From Clostridia bacterium (GTDB lineage: Bacteria; Bacillota; Clostridia; Christensenellales; Aristaeellaceae): a DNA stretch of 49,524 nt. Both the position numbers and the translations under genes were made by a program. Where the stretch lies: NCBI GenBank assembly GCA_017427165.1, contig JAFRTK010000103.1:1-49524 (forward strand), read 5' to 3'. This document shows, piece by piece, positions 24,193 to 32,690 of this stretch. Numbering within the stretch: position 1 is the stretch's first letter; each line of letters opens with the position of its first letter. Below the pieces are notes generated by a model that ran no database searches, had not been told where the DNA came from, and saw only the letters and a program-made list of their open reading frames with translations.

Positions 24193-25332
24193 TTAACCCT
24201 TTCCGACGCACGCCCGCGCGCGTCTGTCCGCTTCCATGATGTCCCCGATGCTGTCCGCCGGCAGTCCCGCCAGGCGCTCGAGGGCATTCTCCACCCGCCG
24301 GGCGATCTCCCCGAAGGGAATTTCCTCCCGCAGGAATGCCGCAACGGCTGCCTCATTGGCGCCGTTCAGCACCGTACACGCCGCGCCTCCGGCCCGCAGG
24401 GCCTCCCGCGCAAGCTCGGTTGCCGGGAACTTTTCGGTATCCGGTTCCTCAAAGGTCAGGCGGCCGATCGCCGCCAGGTCCGGCGCCGGCACGCCGGTTT
24501 CCACCCGTTCCGGGTAGGTCATCGCGTATCCGATCGGAACCCGCATGTCCGGCATCCCCAGCTGGGCCAGCACCGCGCCGTCCCGGAAAACAATGGCGGA
24601 ATGGACGATGCTCTCCGGATGGATGACCACCCGGATCCGGTCCTCCGGCATATCGAACAGCCAGCGGGCTTCGATAATCTCCAGGCCTTTGTTGAACATG
24701 CTGGCGGAGTCCACCGTAATCTTCGCGCCCATGCTCCAGTTGGGATGCTTCAGCGCCTCCCGGGGAGTTGCCCGCTCAATCCGTTCCCGGTCCCAGGTCC
24801 GGAACGGGCCGCCCGATGCCGTCAGCAGGATCTTCTCCGCCGGGTTGCCGCCGGCTGCCTGCAGGCACTGGAAAATCGCGCTGTGTTCGCTGTCCACCGG
24901 CAGGATAGGTTTTCCCATCCTCTTTGCCAGGTCCATCACCAGGTGTCCGCCGGTCACCAGGGCTTCCTTGTTGGCCAGCAGCACCTGCCTTCCGGCCTCC
25001 AGCGCATCCAGCACGCTCTTCAGCCCGGCGATTCCGACAATGCTCACCAGGACCTGGTCCGCCGGCACCTCTGCCGCCGCGGCCTTCAGCGCTTCCGCGC
25101 CGCTCATCCAGCGGCAGAACCGCAGGTCCTCCGGAATCTCATTCAGCGGAATATCGTCCTCCGCCAGTCCGGCCATCTCCGGCCGGAATTCCCGCACCTG
25201 CTCAAACAGCTTTTCCCGGCTGCTTCTTGCGGTCAGCGCCGCCACCCGGAACCGTTCCGGATGGCGCCGGCAGATATCCAGCGCCTGGGTCCCGATGGAA
25301 CCCGTGGAACCCAGTATCGCAATCCTTGTCAT
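24193..25332 (-). CDS. dxr: 1-deoxy-D-xylulose 5-phosphate reductoisomerase
   Basis: 379 residues, ATG behind GGAGTGAT. NADPH-binding GSTGSIGTQAL (residues 8-18); LANKEALVTGG in the middle; DSEHSAIFQCL with the metal-binding Asp and Glu; then ASGGPFR and a substrate block NWSMGAKITVDSASMFNKGLE with the conserved His replaced by the usual flanking residues. It catalyses the committed step of the MEP isoprenoid pathway. It follows cdsA by 13 bases and is in one operon with frr, uppS, cdsA, rseP, ispG and polC. Confidence 0.97.
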   Translation of the reverse strand: MTRIAILGSTGSIGTQALDICRRHPERFRVAALTARSSREKLFEQVREFRPEMAGLAEDDIPLNEIPEDLRFCRWMSGAEALKAAAAEVPADQVLVSIVGIAGLKSVLDALEAGRQVLLANKEALVTGGHLVMDLAKRMGKPILPVDSEHSAIFQCLQAAGGNPAEKILLTASGGPFRTWDRERIERATPREALKHPNWSMGAKITVDSASMFNKGLEIIEARWLFDMPEDRIRVVIHPESIVHSAIVFRDGAVLAQLGMPDMRVPIGYAMTYPERVETGVPAPDLAAIGRLTFEEPDTEKFPATELAREALRAGGAACTVLNGANEAAVAAFLREEIPFGEIARRVENALERLAGLPADSIGDIMEADRRARACVGKG

Positions 25333-25345
25333 ACCGGATCACTCC

Positions 25346-26167
25346 TTACGGAATAAACAGCAGGTAGCAGTACATCAGCACCGCCATGAACAGTACGCTG
25401 TCCAGCCGGTCCAGCATACCGCCGTGGCCAGGGAACAGGTTGGAAAAGTCCTTGATTCCGCTGTGCCGCTTGACCAGGCTGGCAAACAGGTCGCCGATCT
25501 GCCCGACCGCGCCGCCGGCAATACCCAGCAGCAGGTAATGCCACCAGACCGGCAGCTTTGCCAGGGTCGGCTCATTGCAGAACAACACGCTCAGCCCGTA
25601 TACCGCCATGGCTGCCAGGACGCTGCCTGCCAGCCCGCCGATACTGCCCGCGATCGTCTTCTTCGGGCTCACGGGTTCACACAGCTTCGGCCCGCCGATC
25701 GCGCTGCCGGCAAACAGGGCAAAAATATCGCCCAGCAGGGGCACAGCGAAGGTCAGGCACAGCAGCACCACCTCCACCGCTTTCTGGTCCGGCAGCAGGC
25801 TGATCGCCACGAGGCTCAGGCCCGGCAGCGCCACCGTCAGCAGCGGCAGCGCGCTCATGCTCAGGTCCGTCAGCTCCGGCTCTTTCCGGAACAGGATCAC
25901 GGTGACCATAATCAGCAGCGCCAGCGCCAGCAGCGGAACAATCGCCTTCACACCGAAAAAGATGGTCAGCGGAATCGATGTGACCAGCGAAATCCACGTC
26001 GGCCAGGTCACCACCCGGTGTCCCGCGGTTGCCAGGGCATGGTATTCCTCCCAGACCGCAAAGCAGACGCAGATCAGCGTTGCCAGCGCCATGCACCAGT
26101 TCGGCAGCCAAAGCATTACTGCCAGGAAAACCACCAGCAGCAGTCCGGTTATAAATCTCTGTTTCAT
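25346..26167 (-). CDS. cdsA: phosphatidate cytidylyltransferase
   Basis: 273 residues from the ATG at 26167 (AAGGAA closely upstream). An ATG ten codons earlier would give a longer cytoplasmic end but lacks a site. Seven or eight membrane helices follow. The C-terminal signature S-L-V-K-R-H-S-G-I-K-D then LFPGHGGMLDRLDS holds the catalytic Asp residues of the CDS family. It makes CDP-diacylglycerol, the precursor of phosphatidylglycerol and cardiolipin. It sits 46 bases after uppS. Confidence 0.95.
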   Translation of the reverse strand: MKQRFITGLLLVVFLAVMLWLPNWCMALATLICVCFAVWEEYHALATAGHRVVTWPTWISLVTSIPLTIFFGVKAIVPLLALALLIMVTVILFRKEPELTDLSMSALPLLTVALPGLSLVAISLLPDQKAVEVVLLCLTFAVPLLGDIFALFAGSAIGGPKLCEPVSPKKTIAGSIGGLAGSVLAAMAVYGLSVLFCNEPTLAKLPVWWHYLLLGIAGGAVGQIGDLFASLVKRHSGIKDFSNLFPGHGGMLDRLDSVLFMAVLMYCYLLFIP

Positions 26168-26213
26168 GGTTCCTTGTCTTTCGGGCGTTTCCTCCATATC
26201 CGGACCGGCCGTT

Positions 26214-26984
26214 TCAGCTGCCGATCCTCCGCCCGAATCTCCTCTCCCTGTGCGCATATGCGTCCAGCGCCAGATCATAATCATGCACCGTAAAGTCCGG
26301 CCACAGAATCTCCGGGAATACAAATTCCGCGTAAGCGTTCTGGTACAGCAGGAAATTGCTCAGCCGCTGCTCCCCGCTCGTGCGGATCAGCAGGTCCACA
26401 TCCGGCTGTCCCCGGGTATACAGGTGCTCCGAAATGGTTTCCTCCGTGATCGCGTCCACCGGCAGGGAACCGTTTACCGCCAGGGTGGCAATCTCCCGGG
26501 CCGCCTTCACCAGCTCGGCCCTTCCGCCGTAGTTCACGGCAATATTCAGCCGGAGACCGGTATTTTTCTCCGTCCGCCGCTCCGCTTCCTTCAGCGTTTC
26601 CCGCTGCTTCTCCGGCAGACCGCTCTTGTCCCCGAGGATCAGGATCCGGACATTTTTTGCATCCAGCTCATCGATCTCCGAAGCGAAAAAGTCCAGGATC
26701 AGCTGCATCAGGGCCGCCACCTCTTCCTCGGACCGTTTCCAGTTTTCCGTGGAGAAGGCGTACAGGCTCAGTGCCTTGATCCCCAGGTCATCCGTATGCC
26801 GGATGATTTCCCGCAGTGTTTCGGTTCCCTGGCGGTGTCCTTTGGAAACGCTCAGCTTATGCTTCCGCGCCCAGCGGCCGTTCCCGTCCATGATGATCGC
26901 CACATGCTCCGGCAGCTTGTCAAACTCATCAGGGGTGCGGGGCGTTTTTTTCAGCGCCAGTTTCAAAGCTGTGTTGATTTTCAT
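26214..26984 (-). CDS. uppS: isoprenyl transferase (undecaprenyl diphosphate synthase)
   Basis: 256 residues from the ATG at 26984, with TAGGAG nine bases upstream; a TTG eight codons earlier has no site. IIMDGNGRWA carries catalytic Asp33; GHRQGTETLREI, YAFSTENWKRS, NYGGRAEL, DLLIRTSGEQRLSNFL and FPEILWPDF follow in the family order. It builds the C55 lipid carrier for peptidoglycan from isopentenyl units made by the dxr and ispG pathway in the same operon. A hairpin separates it from frr. Confidence 0.97.
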   Translation of the reverse strand: MKINTALKLALKKTPRTPDEFDKLPEHVAIIMDGNGRWARKHKLSVSKGHRQGTETLREIIRHTDDLGIKALSLYAFSTENWKRSEEEVAALMQLILDFFASEIDELDAKNVRILILGDKSGLPEKQRETLKEAERRTEKNTGLRLNIAVNYGGRAELVKAAREIATLAVNGSLPVDAITEETISEHLYTRGQPDVDLLIRTSGEQRLSNFLLYQNAYAEFVFPEILWPDFTVHDYDLALDAYAHRERRFGRRIGS

Positions 26985-27006
26985 GCTCGCCGCTCCTATG
27001 ACTGCC

Positions 27007-27029
27007 AAAACCCGCCTCCCGGCGGGTTT
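27007..27029 (-). terminator. hairpin between frr and uppS (possible partial terminator)
   Basis: A perfect 9-bp stem (27008-27016 with 27021-27029, loop TCCC). On the minus strand it ends in only four T residues, so it may attenuate rather than stop transcription into uppS. Confidence 0.55.
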
Positions 27030-27053
27030 CAGCTTCGTCCGGCAGGCCTGTTG

Positions 27054-27611
27054 TCAGACCTCCATGATTTCCTTTTCTTTCTTGGCGAAGATTTCGTCCA
27101 CTTCCTTGATGGCTTTGTCCGTCATCTTCTGGATCTCTTCCTCGGCGTCCTTCTGGTCGTCCTCGGTGATCTCGTTATTCTTCTTCAGCTTCTTGATCTG
27201 GTCCACAGCGTCCCTGCGGATGTTGCGGATGGCCACCTTGGTCTCCTCCGCGCCCTTGGAAGCCACCTTGGTCAGGTCCTTGCGGCGTTCCTCGTTCAGT
27301 TCCGGGAACACCAGGCGGATAATCTTTCCGTCATTGGAAGGATTCAGGCCCAGGTCGCTCTTCTGGATGGCCTTTTCCACCTGGGGAATCATCTTGGCTT
27401 CCCAGGGGGCAATCACCAGCAGGCGGGGTTCCGGGGAAGAAATATTCCCGATCTGGTTGATCGGTGTCTGTGTCCCGTAATAGTCCACCATAATCCGGTC
27501 CAGCAGCTTCGGATTTGCCCGGCCGGCCCGCAGGCCCATCATATCCCGCTCATACGCCGCGCAGGATTTCTGCATCTTTTCTTCAGCGGTCATCATGATA
27601 TCGTCGATCAT
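27054..27611 (-). CDS. frr: ribosome recycling factor
   Basis: 185 residues, exactly the family length; ATG behind AGGAGGG. The sequence runs EEKMQKSCAAYERDMMGLRAGRANPKLLDRIMVDYYG, then LVIAPWEAKMIPQVEKAI and GLNPSNDGKIIRLVFPELNEERRKDLTK, with the long helical arm at the end. It splits post-termination ribosomes with EF-G. It is first in the long operon and has its own strong promoter; the usual upstream partners rpsB, tsf and pyrH are not here. Confidence 0.98.
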   Translation of the reverse strand: MIDDIMMTAEEKMQKSCAAYERDMMGLRAGRANPKLLDRIMVDYYGTQTPINQIGNISSPEPRLLVIAPWEAKMIPQVEKAIQKSDLGLNPSNDGKIIRLVFPELNEERRKDLTKVASKGAEETKVAIRNIRRDAVDQIKKLKKNNEITEDDQKDAEEEIQKMTDKAIKEVDEIFAKKEKEIMEV

Positions 27612-27674
27612 CTGAAATGCCCTCCTCTGTTTGGTTATGTCATGCGGAAACCCCGCTTTGATCCGTACCGGATT

Positions 27675-27703
27675 ATTATACCGGTTTTCTGCTTCCTTGA
27701 CAA
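27675..27703 (-). promoter_or_regulatory. promoter of the frr-uppS-cdsA-dxr-rseP-ispG-polC operon
   Basis: Read on the minus strand: TTGTCA (27703-27698), 17-base spacer, TATAAT (27680-27675), 64 bases before frr. Confidence 0.85.
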
Positions 27704-27800
27704 GTAAGGAAGTTGGCGGAACAAGCGATATGGATCCTGTCCCGGGGCGCTTTCCCGTACCGGATCGGTCCCTGCCTTGCCGGCATTTCCCCCGCAGGGC

Positions 27801-27827
27801 GAAAAAAGCGTTCCGAAGGCTTTTTTC
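27801..27827 (+). terminator. terminator-like hairpin with T-run
   Basis: A perfect 9-bp inverted repeat (27801-27809 with 27819-27827, loop GTTCCGAAG) whose right arm is a six-T run. No plus-strand gene ends just upstream, so it may block stray transcription or act in a leader. Confidence 0.5.
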
Positions 27828-27855
27828 ATCCTGCAGAATATGGTATGATCTGTGG
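27818..27855 (+). promoter_or_regulatory. promoter-like 38-bp motif, copy 1 (GNAT gene)
   Basis: Contains TATGAT at 27844-27849 and matches 29081-29118 at 30 of 38 positions without gaps. The -35 region is only a T-run. Confidence 0.5.
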
Positions 27856-27938
27856 AAGGCGGCGGAACAGCTGCCGCTGTATCAGCCCGGTTCCCGCAGT
27901 ACTGCGGCATACCGGAATCCGGAAGGAGACCTGGATAT

Positions 27939-28343
27939 ATGGAAATAATCAACCTGCAGGAAGAACAGATTGAGGATATCGAAGAACGGCTGGAAAACTT
28001 TGACGAAGAGCACATCACCTATACCATGGACGGATGTATTCAGATCGGCATGGAAGAAGGCGGGAAGCTGATTGCCGGGCTGGACGCGTGTATTACAACC
28101 TTCAAAATCCTGTATGTGTCCACCATGTTTGTGGATCCGGAATACCGGCGGAAAGGGATCGGAACGCAGCTGATCCGGGAAATGGAAAAGCGGGCGGCCG
28201 CCATGGGCGTCAACACCATCCGGTTGGACACCTTTGACTGGCAGGGAAAGGATTTCTATGAGGCACTTGGATACAAGTGTGTCGGCAGTTACGACAATGC
28301 GGAGGACGGCTATTCCGAATACTTTTTCATGAAGAGAATCTGA
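27939..28343 (+). CDS. GNAT family N-acetyltransferase
   Basis: 134 residues from the ATG at 27939 (GGAAGGAGA upstream); the open frame extends further up but is unsupported. The acetyl-CoA loop is STMFVDPEYRRKGIGTQLIREMEKRA, giving the R/Q-x-x-G-x-G motif, followed by INTIRLDTFDWQGKDFYEALGYKCVG-type strands (the D-F-Y-E-A-L-G-Y block is typical). N-terminal residues are acidic. The substrate is unknown; small single-domain members commonly acetylate amino groups of small molecules or peptides. Confidence 0.88.
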   Translation: MEIINLQEEQIEDIEERLENFDEEHITYTMDGCIQIGMEEGGKLIAGLDACITTFKILYVSTMFVDPEYRRKGIGTQLIREMEKRAAAMGVNTIRLDTFDWQGKDFYEALGYKCVGSYDNAEDGYSEYFFMKRI

Positions 28344-28353
28344 TCCGCAGGTT

Positions 28354-28971
28354 TCACTTTGTAATCACGTGCCAGATCACGGGATCGGCAAACCCGCAGG
28401 AAAGGTATAGCCGAAGGGGCCTGTCCGGATTCTGCATTCGTCCGGAAACTGTTGCAAAGGACGCTCCTCCGCTTTTCAGCCGTCGGAGCAATTCACATAC
28501 AACAAACCGTCCCAGTCCTTTCCGCCTGTACGTCGGGGAAACCTGGATCCACTCCAGGATTCCCTCCCCGATCCGGCGGTCGTATTCCGCAATTCCGGAA
28601 GCCGCAATTGTGCCGTTTTCCGGCTCCCGAACAGCAATCCAGAGCTTTGGGACATATACCGGATGATTCATATAGCTCCGTAGTTCTTCAACGGTCATTC
28701 CCGTATCCCGATAGCATCCGCGGATATGATCCGCATATTCATCCACGGATGCCGTGTCCGGCCGGAACCCGGCCGGAAGACCGGGATCCGCGATACGGTC
28801 CAGGCAATGGATCGCCCGGAAATAGGGGTCATCCCTTCCGGAAAACCGTTCCGGGGAAAACAGGTCATCACGGACGACGGACAGCTGCTCCGGGACCACG
28901 ATGGATTCGGTTTTCCACCACGGAAGTGACGAGGCCGTACATGGACCTGCCAGGTATTCTGCTGCTGTCAT
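28354..28971 (-). CDS. GNAT family N-acetyltransferase with N-terminal extension
   Basis: 205 residues, ATG behind GGAGGAAC. The C-terminal half is a GNAT domain: GTIAASGIAEYD, EWIQVSPTYRRKGLGRFVVCELLRRL (acetyl-CoA loop) and PLRLYLSCGFADPVIWHV. The first 90 residues form an extra part with WWKTESIVVPEQLSVVRDDLF and a YFRAIHCLD segment that is not typical of small GNATs. Convergent with the other GNAT gene (10 bases between stops) and with its own promoter. The substrate is unknown. Confidence 0.85.
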   Translation of the reverse strand: MTAAEYLAGPCTASSLPWWKTESIVVPEQLSVVRDDLFSPERFSGRDDPYFRAIHCLDRIADPGLPAGFRPDTASVDEYADHIRGCYRDTGMTVEELRSYMNHPVYVPKLWIAVREPENGTIAASGIAEYDRRIGEGILEWIQVSPTYRRKGLGRFVVCELLRRLKSGGASFATVSGRMQNPDRPLRLYLSCGFADPVIWHVITK

Positions 28972-29009
28972 GCTGTCGTTCCTCCGGACTGCGCAATGTT
29001 TCTGAATGC

Positions 29010-29039
29010 ATTATAATCTCCGCGGTCCGGTTCCCGCAA
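29010..29039 (-). promoter_or_regulatory. promoter of the GNAT gene at 28354-28971
   Basis: Minus strand: TTGCGG (29039-29034), 18-base spacer, TATAAT (29015-29010), 39 bases before the start. Confidence 0.75.
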
Positions 29040-29080
29040 GGAGAAAGGAAGATACTTTTCCCCGGACAGGCAGCCCGGCG

Positions 29081-29118
29081 GGCTTCTTTTGTTCCGGAGA
29101 ATATGATATCATCTGTGG
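29081..29118 (+). promoter_or_regulatory. promoter-like 38-bp motif, copy 2 (pepF)
   Basis: Matches copy 1 at 27818-27855; the aligned -10 is TATCAT (29107-29112), with TATGAT (29102-29107) overlapping. A short GC hairpin (GCCC/GGGC) lies directly upstream. Confidence 0.45.
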
Positions 29119-29185
29119 GCAGCCGCATGAAAACTGTGGAAATATACCGGACACCCGGATTCACGGTACCTCTCGGAAACCTCCT

Positions 29186-29226
29186 GGCCCTTGAGTAGAA
29201 GGGCCGGAAATCATTGCGGGATTTCC
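29186..29226 (+). promoter_or_regulatory. two adjacent hairpins in the pepF leader
   Basis: Stem 1: 29186-29192 with 29199-29205 (perfect, 7 bp). Stem 2: 29206-29212 with 29220-29226 (perfect, 7 bp). They abut, leave no T-run and lie 64 bases before the pepF start. They match no riboswitch I recognise. Confidence 0.5.
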
Positions 29227-29289
29227 TCCCGGATTGTCCCGCCCGGATCAAAAAATATAAGTTACTGTATTAGTACAAAGGAGTAAATC

Positions 29290-30996
29290 ATGATGAAATT
29301 TTCTGAAATGCCTTATACCCGCCCGGATCCCGAAGCTGTCAAGGCAGAGCTTCAGCAGCTGACCGAACGCCTCCGGAACGCGGACGGTTACGAAACCGCC
29401 CGGGCGGTCTTCCTGGAAAAGGAGGAAAAGGGAAAAGCCGTCGAAACCATGGGGTCCCTGGCGTATATCCGCCACTCCATCGATACACGGGATGAATTCT
29501 ACGACGGTGAGATCGAGTTCTGGGATGAGATCGGTCCGGAAATCGAGGAATTCGAACAGGAATGGCTCAGCGCCCTGCTTGAATCCCCCTTCCGTGCGGA
29601 TTTTGAAAAGGAGTATGGCCGCCTGCTGTTCCTGAATGCGGAGATTGACCGGAAATCTTTTTCGCCCGAAATCGTCGAAGATATGCAGAAGGAAAACGAG
29701 CTTGTCACCGAATACGGCAAGCTGATCGCCTCCGCCCAGGTTCCGTTCGAGGGCGGCGTCTATACGCTGTCCCAGCTGGAACCTTTCCAGACTGATCCGG
29801 ATGACGCGCGCCGCCTCGCCGCGTGGAAAGCCAAAGGGCAGTGGTTCAGGGATCACCAGGAGCGCCTGGATTCGCTGTATGACGAGCTGGTCGTCCTCCG
29901 GGACCGCATGGGCCGCAAGCTCGGCTACGGAGGCTATACCCAGCTCGGGTATTACCGCATGGCGCGCAACTGCTGGACCCGTAAAGACATTGAAAAGTTC
30001 CGCACCGCCGTGCAGAAATACCTCGTGCCGGTGGCGGACTCCGTCATGCGCGAACAGGCAAAACGCCTGGGCAAATCCTATCCGCTGTCATTTGCGGATG
30101 CCGCCCTGAGCTTCCGCAGCGGCAACCCGCGGCCGGTCGGAACGCCTGATGATATCCTGGCCCAGGGCCAGAAGTTCTATGATTCGCTTTCACCCGAGAC
30201 AAGCGAATTCTTCCGCACCATGCGGGAAAACGGGCTGATGGATGTCCTTTCCACCGAAGGCAAGGAAGGCGGAGGATACTGCACCTCCCTTCCGCTGTAC
30301 GAAGTGCCTTTCATCTTCGCGAATTTCAACGGAACGCAGGGCGACGTTGAGGTCGTAACCCATGAGGCAGGCCATGCCTTTGCCTACTGGATGAACCGCA
30401 GCCGGATCCCGACGGAATATACGGACCCGAGTGCCGAGGCCTGCGAGGTCCATTCGATGAGCATGGAATTCTTCGGCTGGAAGAATGCGGAAGGATTCTT
30501 TGGCCCGGATGCGCGGAAATTTATGTACAGCCATCTGGCTGCTGCGGTGACCTTCATCCCGTACGGTACAATGGTGGACCACTTCCAGCATATCGTCTAT
30601 GAAAAAGCGGAAATGAAGCCGGCGGAACGCCACGCGGAGTGGAAGCGTCTCCTCGGCATTTACATGCCTTGGCTGAAACTGGACGGAGAGATCCCGTTCT
30701 TTGCGGACGGTGAAGGCTGGCAACGCCAGTCCCACATCTACGAAGTGCCGTTCTATTATATTGATTACTGCCTGGCCCAGACAGTTTCACTGGAGTTCTG
30801 GGCCATGATTCAGAAGGATCCCGAAGACGCGTGGAAGCACTACATGGCCTATACCGTCCAGGGCGGCAGCCATACATTTACGGATCTGCTCAAAAATGCG
30901 GACCTCATCACCCCGTTCGATGAAGCCTGCCTGAAAGGCGTCTGTGAAACCGCCACCCGGTGGCTGGATAATTTCGACCTGACAGGAATTGAGTAA
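29290..30996 (+). CDS. pepF: M3 family oligoendopeptidase F
   Basis: 568 residues, ATG behind AAAGGAG. The zinc site is THEAGHAFAYW with His358, Glu359 and His362, and the third ligand is in ACEVHSMSMEFF. FIFANFNGTQGDVE upstream and FQHIVYEKAEMKPAERH with YYIDYCLAQTVSLEFW downstream follow the PepF/M3 pattern, and KLGYGGYTQLGYYRM is also characteristic. No signal peptide, so it is cytoplasmic. It cuts oligopeptides of roughly 7-20 residues. The two oligopeptide importers encoded just downstream would supply substrates, although transcription is separate and convergent. Confidence 0.93.
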   Translation: MMKFSEMPYTRPDPEAVKAELQQLTERLRNADGYETARAVFLEKEEKGKAVETMGSLAYIRHSIDTRDEFYDGEIEFWDEIGPEIEEFEQEWLSALLESPFRADFEKEYGRLLFLNAEIDRKSFSPEIVEDMQKENELVTEYGKLIASAQVPFEGGVYTLSQLEPFQTDPDDARRLAAWKAKGQWFRDHQERLDSLYDELVVLRDRMGRKLGYGGYTQLGYYRMARNCWTRKDIEKFRTAVQKYLVPVADSVMREQAKRLGKSYPLSFADAALSFRSGNPRPVGTPDDILAQGQKFYDSLSPETSEFFRTMRENGLMDVLSTEGKEGGGYCTSLPLYEVPFIFANFNGTQGDVEVVTHEAGHAFAYWMNRSRIPTEYTDPSAEACEVHSMSMEFFGWKNAEGFFGPDARKFMYSHLAAAVTFIPYGTMVDHFQHIVYEKAEMKPAERHAEWKRLLGIYMPWLKLDGEIPFFADGEGWQRQSHIYEVPFYYIDYCLAQTVSLEFWAMIQKDPEDAWKHYMAYTVQGGSHTFTDLLKNADLITPFDEACLKGVCETATRWLDNFDLTGIE

Positions 30997-31003
30997 ATAA
31001 GGC

Positions 31004-31048
31004 AAAACTGCCGGCGGACTTAAAGCCCGCCGGCAGTTTTGTTTTTTT
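31004..31048. terminator. strong terminator between pepF and the first opp operon
   Basis: A perfect 14-bp stem (31004-31017 with 31027-31040) followed by GTTTTTTT. The AAAA arm on the left can serve the convergent minus-strand operon too. Confidence 0.92.
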
Positions 31049-31072
31049 CGGCGTTTTTTCCGGTTTCCCGGC

Positions 31073-31492
31073 TCATGCGCCGCCGATGGATGAATAATAC
31101 AGCCACAGCAGCAGGCCGGATACCAGCAGGTAGAATATTCCGACAACCAGCAGCTCGAACAGCGCCGGCTGCCTTTTTTCCGCCCGGTACGTTTTATAAT
31201 CATAGAAGGGCATGATGTCCTTCTTCCGCCCGAACGGGATGAACATCCGGACCGCTGCGGAAAAACCATATGAAAAGATATCAAACAGTCCGGTCGTGGA
31301 AATCCACGTCAGCGCTCCGATGCTGCCAATCAGGACCGCGGCCACAAAACAGCCGTCGCTCCAGTAACGCAGTGTCAGCGCCGTTCCGATACCCGGTTTC
31401 AGTCCCCTTGCCGCGGCGGCACCCCAGGCAATCAGTGCACCGACGACAACCGTAATCCCGATCCGGATCAGGCTTTTTTTCCGGGGATCCAT
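31073..31492 (-). CDS. DUF3899-like small membrane protein, last gene of opp operon A
   Basis: 139 residues from the ATG at 31492, one base after the oppF stop; an in-frame ATG at 31507 is an alternative. Four hydrophobic segments lie at about 9-26, 45-70 and 105-135, with a cytoplasmic loop FGRKKDIMPFYDYKTYRAEKRQ. The YDYK-x-x-R-x-x-K loop followed by a final helix resembles DUF3899 proteins of Bacillota. The function is unknown. The tight junction means it is co-translated with the importer, so it may be a transporter accessory factor. Confidence 0.65.
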   Translation of the reverse strand: MDPRKKSLIRIGITVVVGALIAWGAAAARGLKPGIGTALTLRYWSDGCFVAAVLIGSIGALTWISTTGLFDIFSYGFSAAVRMFIPFGRKKDIMPFYDYKTYRAEKRQPALFELLVVGIFYLLVSGLLLWLYYSSIGGA

Positions 31493-31493
31493 A

Positions 31494-32690
31494 TCACTGC
31501 TTCTCATCTTCAGGAGACTGCAGGCCAAGCTGCTGCCGGTAGCGTTCGAATTCCTCCCGGCTGCACCGTACAAAATGCCCGGGGGCAACTTCCCTCATTT
31601 CCGGCTGCTCACTTCCATAGTTATGGGCTGCCAGCGGGTCATACTTCAGCCGCTTCCGCTTCTTCTCCATCAGCGGATCCGGAAGGGGAATCGCGCTCAG
31701 CAGGGACTGGGTATACGGATGCAGCGGGTGGGCGAACAGCTCATCGGATGAGGCCAGTTCCACCAGATGCCCGTAATACATGACGCCGATCCGGTCCGAG
31801 AAATATTTGACCACCGACAGGTCGTGCGCGATAAACAGGAATGTCAGGCCGAATTCATGGCGCAGCTCATTGAGCAGGTTGATCACCTGGGCCTGGATGG
31901 ACACGTCCAGTGCGGATACCGGTTCATCAGCAATGATCAGCTCCGGTTCCATCACCACAGCCCGCGCCACGCCGATCCGCTGGCGCTGGCCGCCTGAAAA
32001 CTCGTGGGGATACCGGTTGGCATGTTCCCGCACCAGGCCGACCTTTTCCAGGATGTCATACACTTTCTTTTCAAGGACCTCCCGGTCCTTTTCCCCGCGG
32101 ATCACCAGGCCTTCCGCAATGGTATCCATGACCGTCATCCGGGGGTCCAGCGAAGCGATGGGATCCTGGAAGATCATCTGGATCTGCGTAATGTAGCGCT
32201 GCTTTTTCGCGATGCGAAGCGCCTCGTCATACTCCTGCCGGATCCGTTTTTCTTCTTCACCCTGCGCGTTTTCCAGCAGGGGAGCATATTTCTCCCGGAC
32301 CTCTTTGACCAGCTCGTCCTTGTAAAGCTTGTCGCACTGCTCATGATCCCGGCGTGCGGAGCGGATTTCTTCCCGCAGTTTCGCAATCTCCGCTTCCAGT
32401 TCGCTGCGGCGTTCCGGGGATGCTTCCCTGCATTCCTTCCGGGCTTCCCGGATCCGGTCTTTATAGGACTTGGTCCCGGCAGCAATCCGCTTTCCCTTGA
32501 AATAGATACTTCCGGACGTAATGTCATACAGCTTGATGATCGAGCGGCCGGTAGTTGTCTTGCCGCAGCCGGATTCACCGACCAGGCCGAAAACCTCGCC
32601 TTTCTGGATCTCAAAGCTGACGTCATCCACCGCTTTGTTGGGTCCGAAGTACTGGCACAGGTGTTCCACCCTCAGCAACGGTTCACTCAT
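31494..32690 (-). CDS. oppF: oligopeptide ABC importer ATPase, OppF type (system A), with insertion
   Basis: 398 residues. Walker [10 protein letters not shown] (39-46), Q-loop MIFQDP (Gln175), signature [12 protein letters not shown], Walker [13 protein letters not shown], switch AHDLSV, and the OppF-type C-terminal [19 protein letters not shown]. OppF proteins are normally about 320 residues; here about 90 extra charged residues (about 72-165) sit between Walker A and the Q-loop and are predicted to be coiled coil ([17 protein letters not shown]). The ATPase core itself is intact. It overlaps oppD by eight bases. It pairs with OppD to energise peptide import through OppBC. Confidence 0.92.
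   Translation of the reverse strand: MSEPLLRVEHLCQYFGPNKAVDDVSFEIQKGEVFGLVGESGCGKTTTGRSIIKLYDITSGSIYFKGKRIAAGTKSYKDRIREARKECREASPERRSELEAEIAKLREEIRSARRDHEQCDKLYKDELVKEVREKYAPLLENAQGEEEKRIRQEYDEALRIAKKQRYITQIQMIFQDPIASLDPRMTVMDTIAEGLVIRGEKDREVLEKKVYDILEKVGLVREHANRYPHEFSGGQRQRIGVARAVVMEPELIIADEPVSALDVSIQAQVINLLNELRHEFGLTFLFIAHDLSVVKYFSDRIGVMYYGHLVELASSDELFAHPLHPYTQSLLSAIPLPDPLMEKKRKRLKYDPLAAHNYGSEQPEMREVAPGHFVRCSREEFERYRQQLGLQSPEDEKQ

Larger units (their letters stand above)
27612..27938. other. divergent regulatory region between frr and a GNAT gene
   Basis: No credible gene. It holds the minus-strand frr promoter (27675-27703), a hairpin with T-run (27801-27827) and a plus-strand -10 box (27844-27849). 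A 105-codon open frame on the plus strand here has no family features and is treated as chance. Confidence 0.6.
28972..29289. other. intergenic regulatory region between a GNAT gene and pepF
   Basis: No gene. It holds the minus-strand promoter of the GNAT gene (29010-29039), a plus-strand promoter-like motif (29081-29118) and two adjacent hairpins before pepF. The last 45 bases are AT-rich. Confidence 0.6.

Noticed and set aside
27631-27948. 105-codon open frame on the plus strand before the GNAT gene
   Set aside because: It crosses the frr promoter and a terminator-like hairpin and has no motif or ribosome site.
29119-29289. T-box or other known riboswitch before pepF
   Set aside because: No T-box sequence, no terminator/antiterminator pair and no other known riboswitch core is visible.
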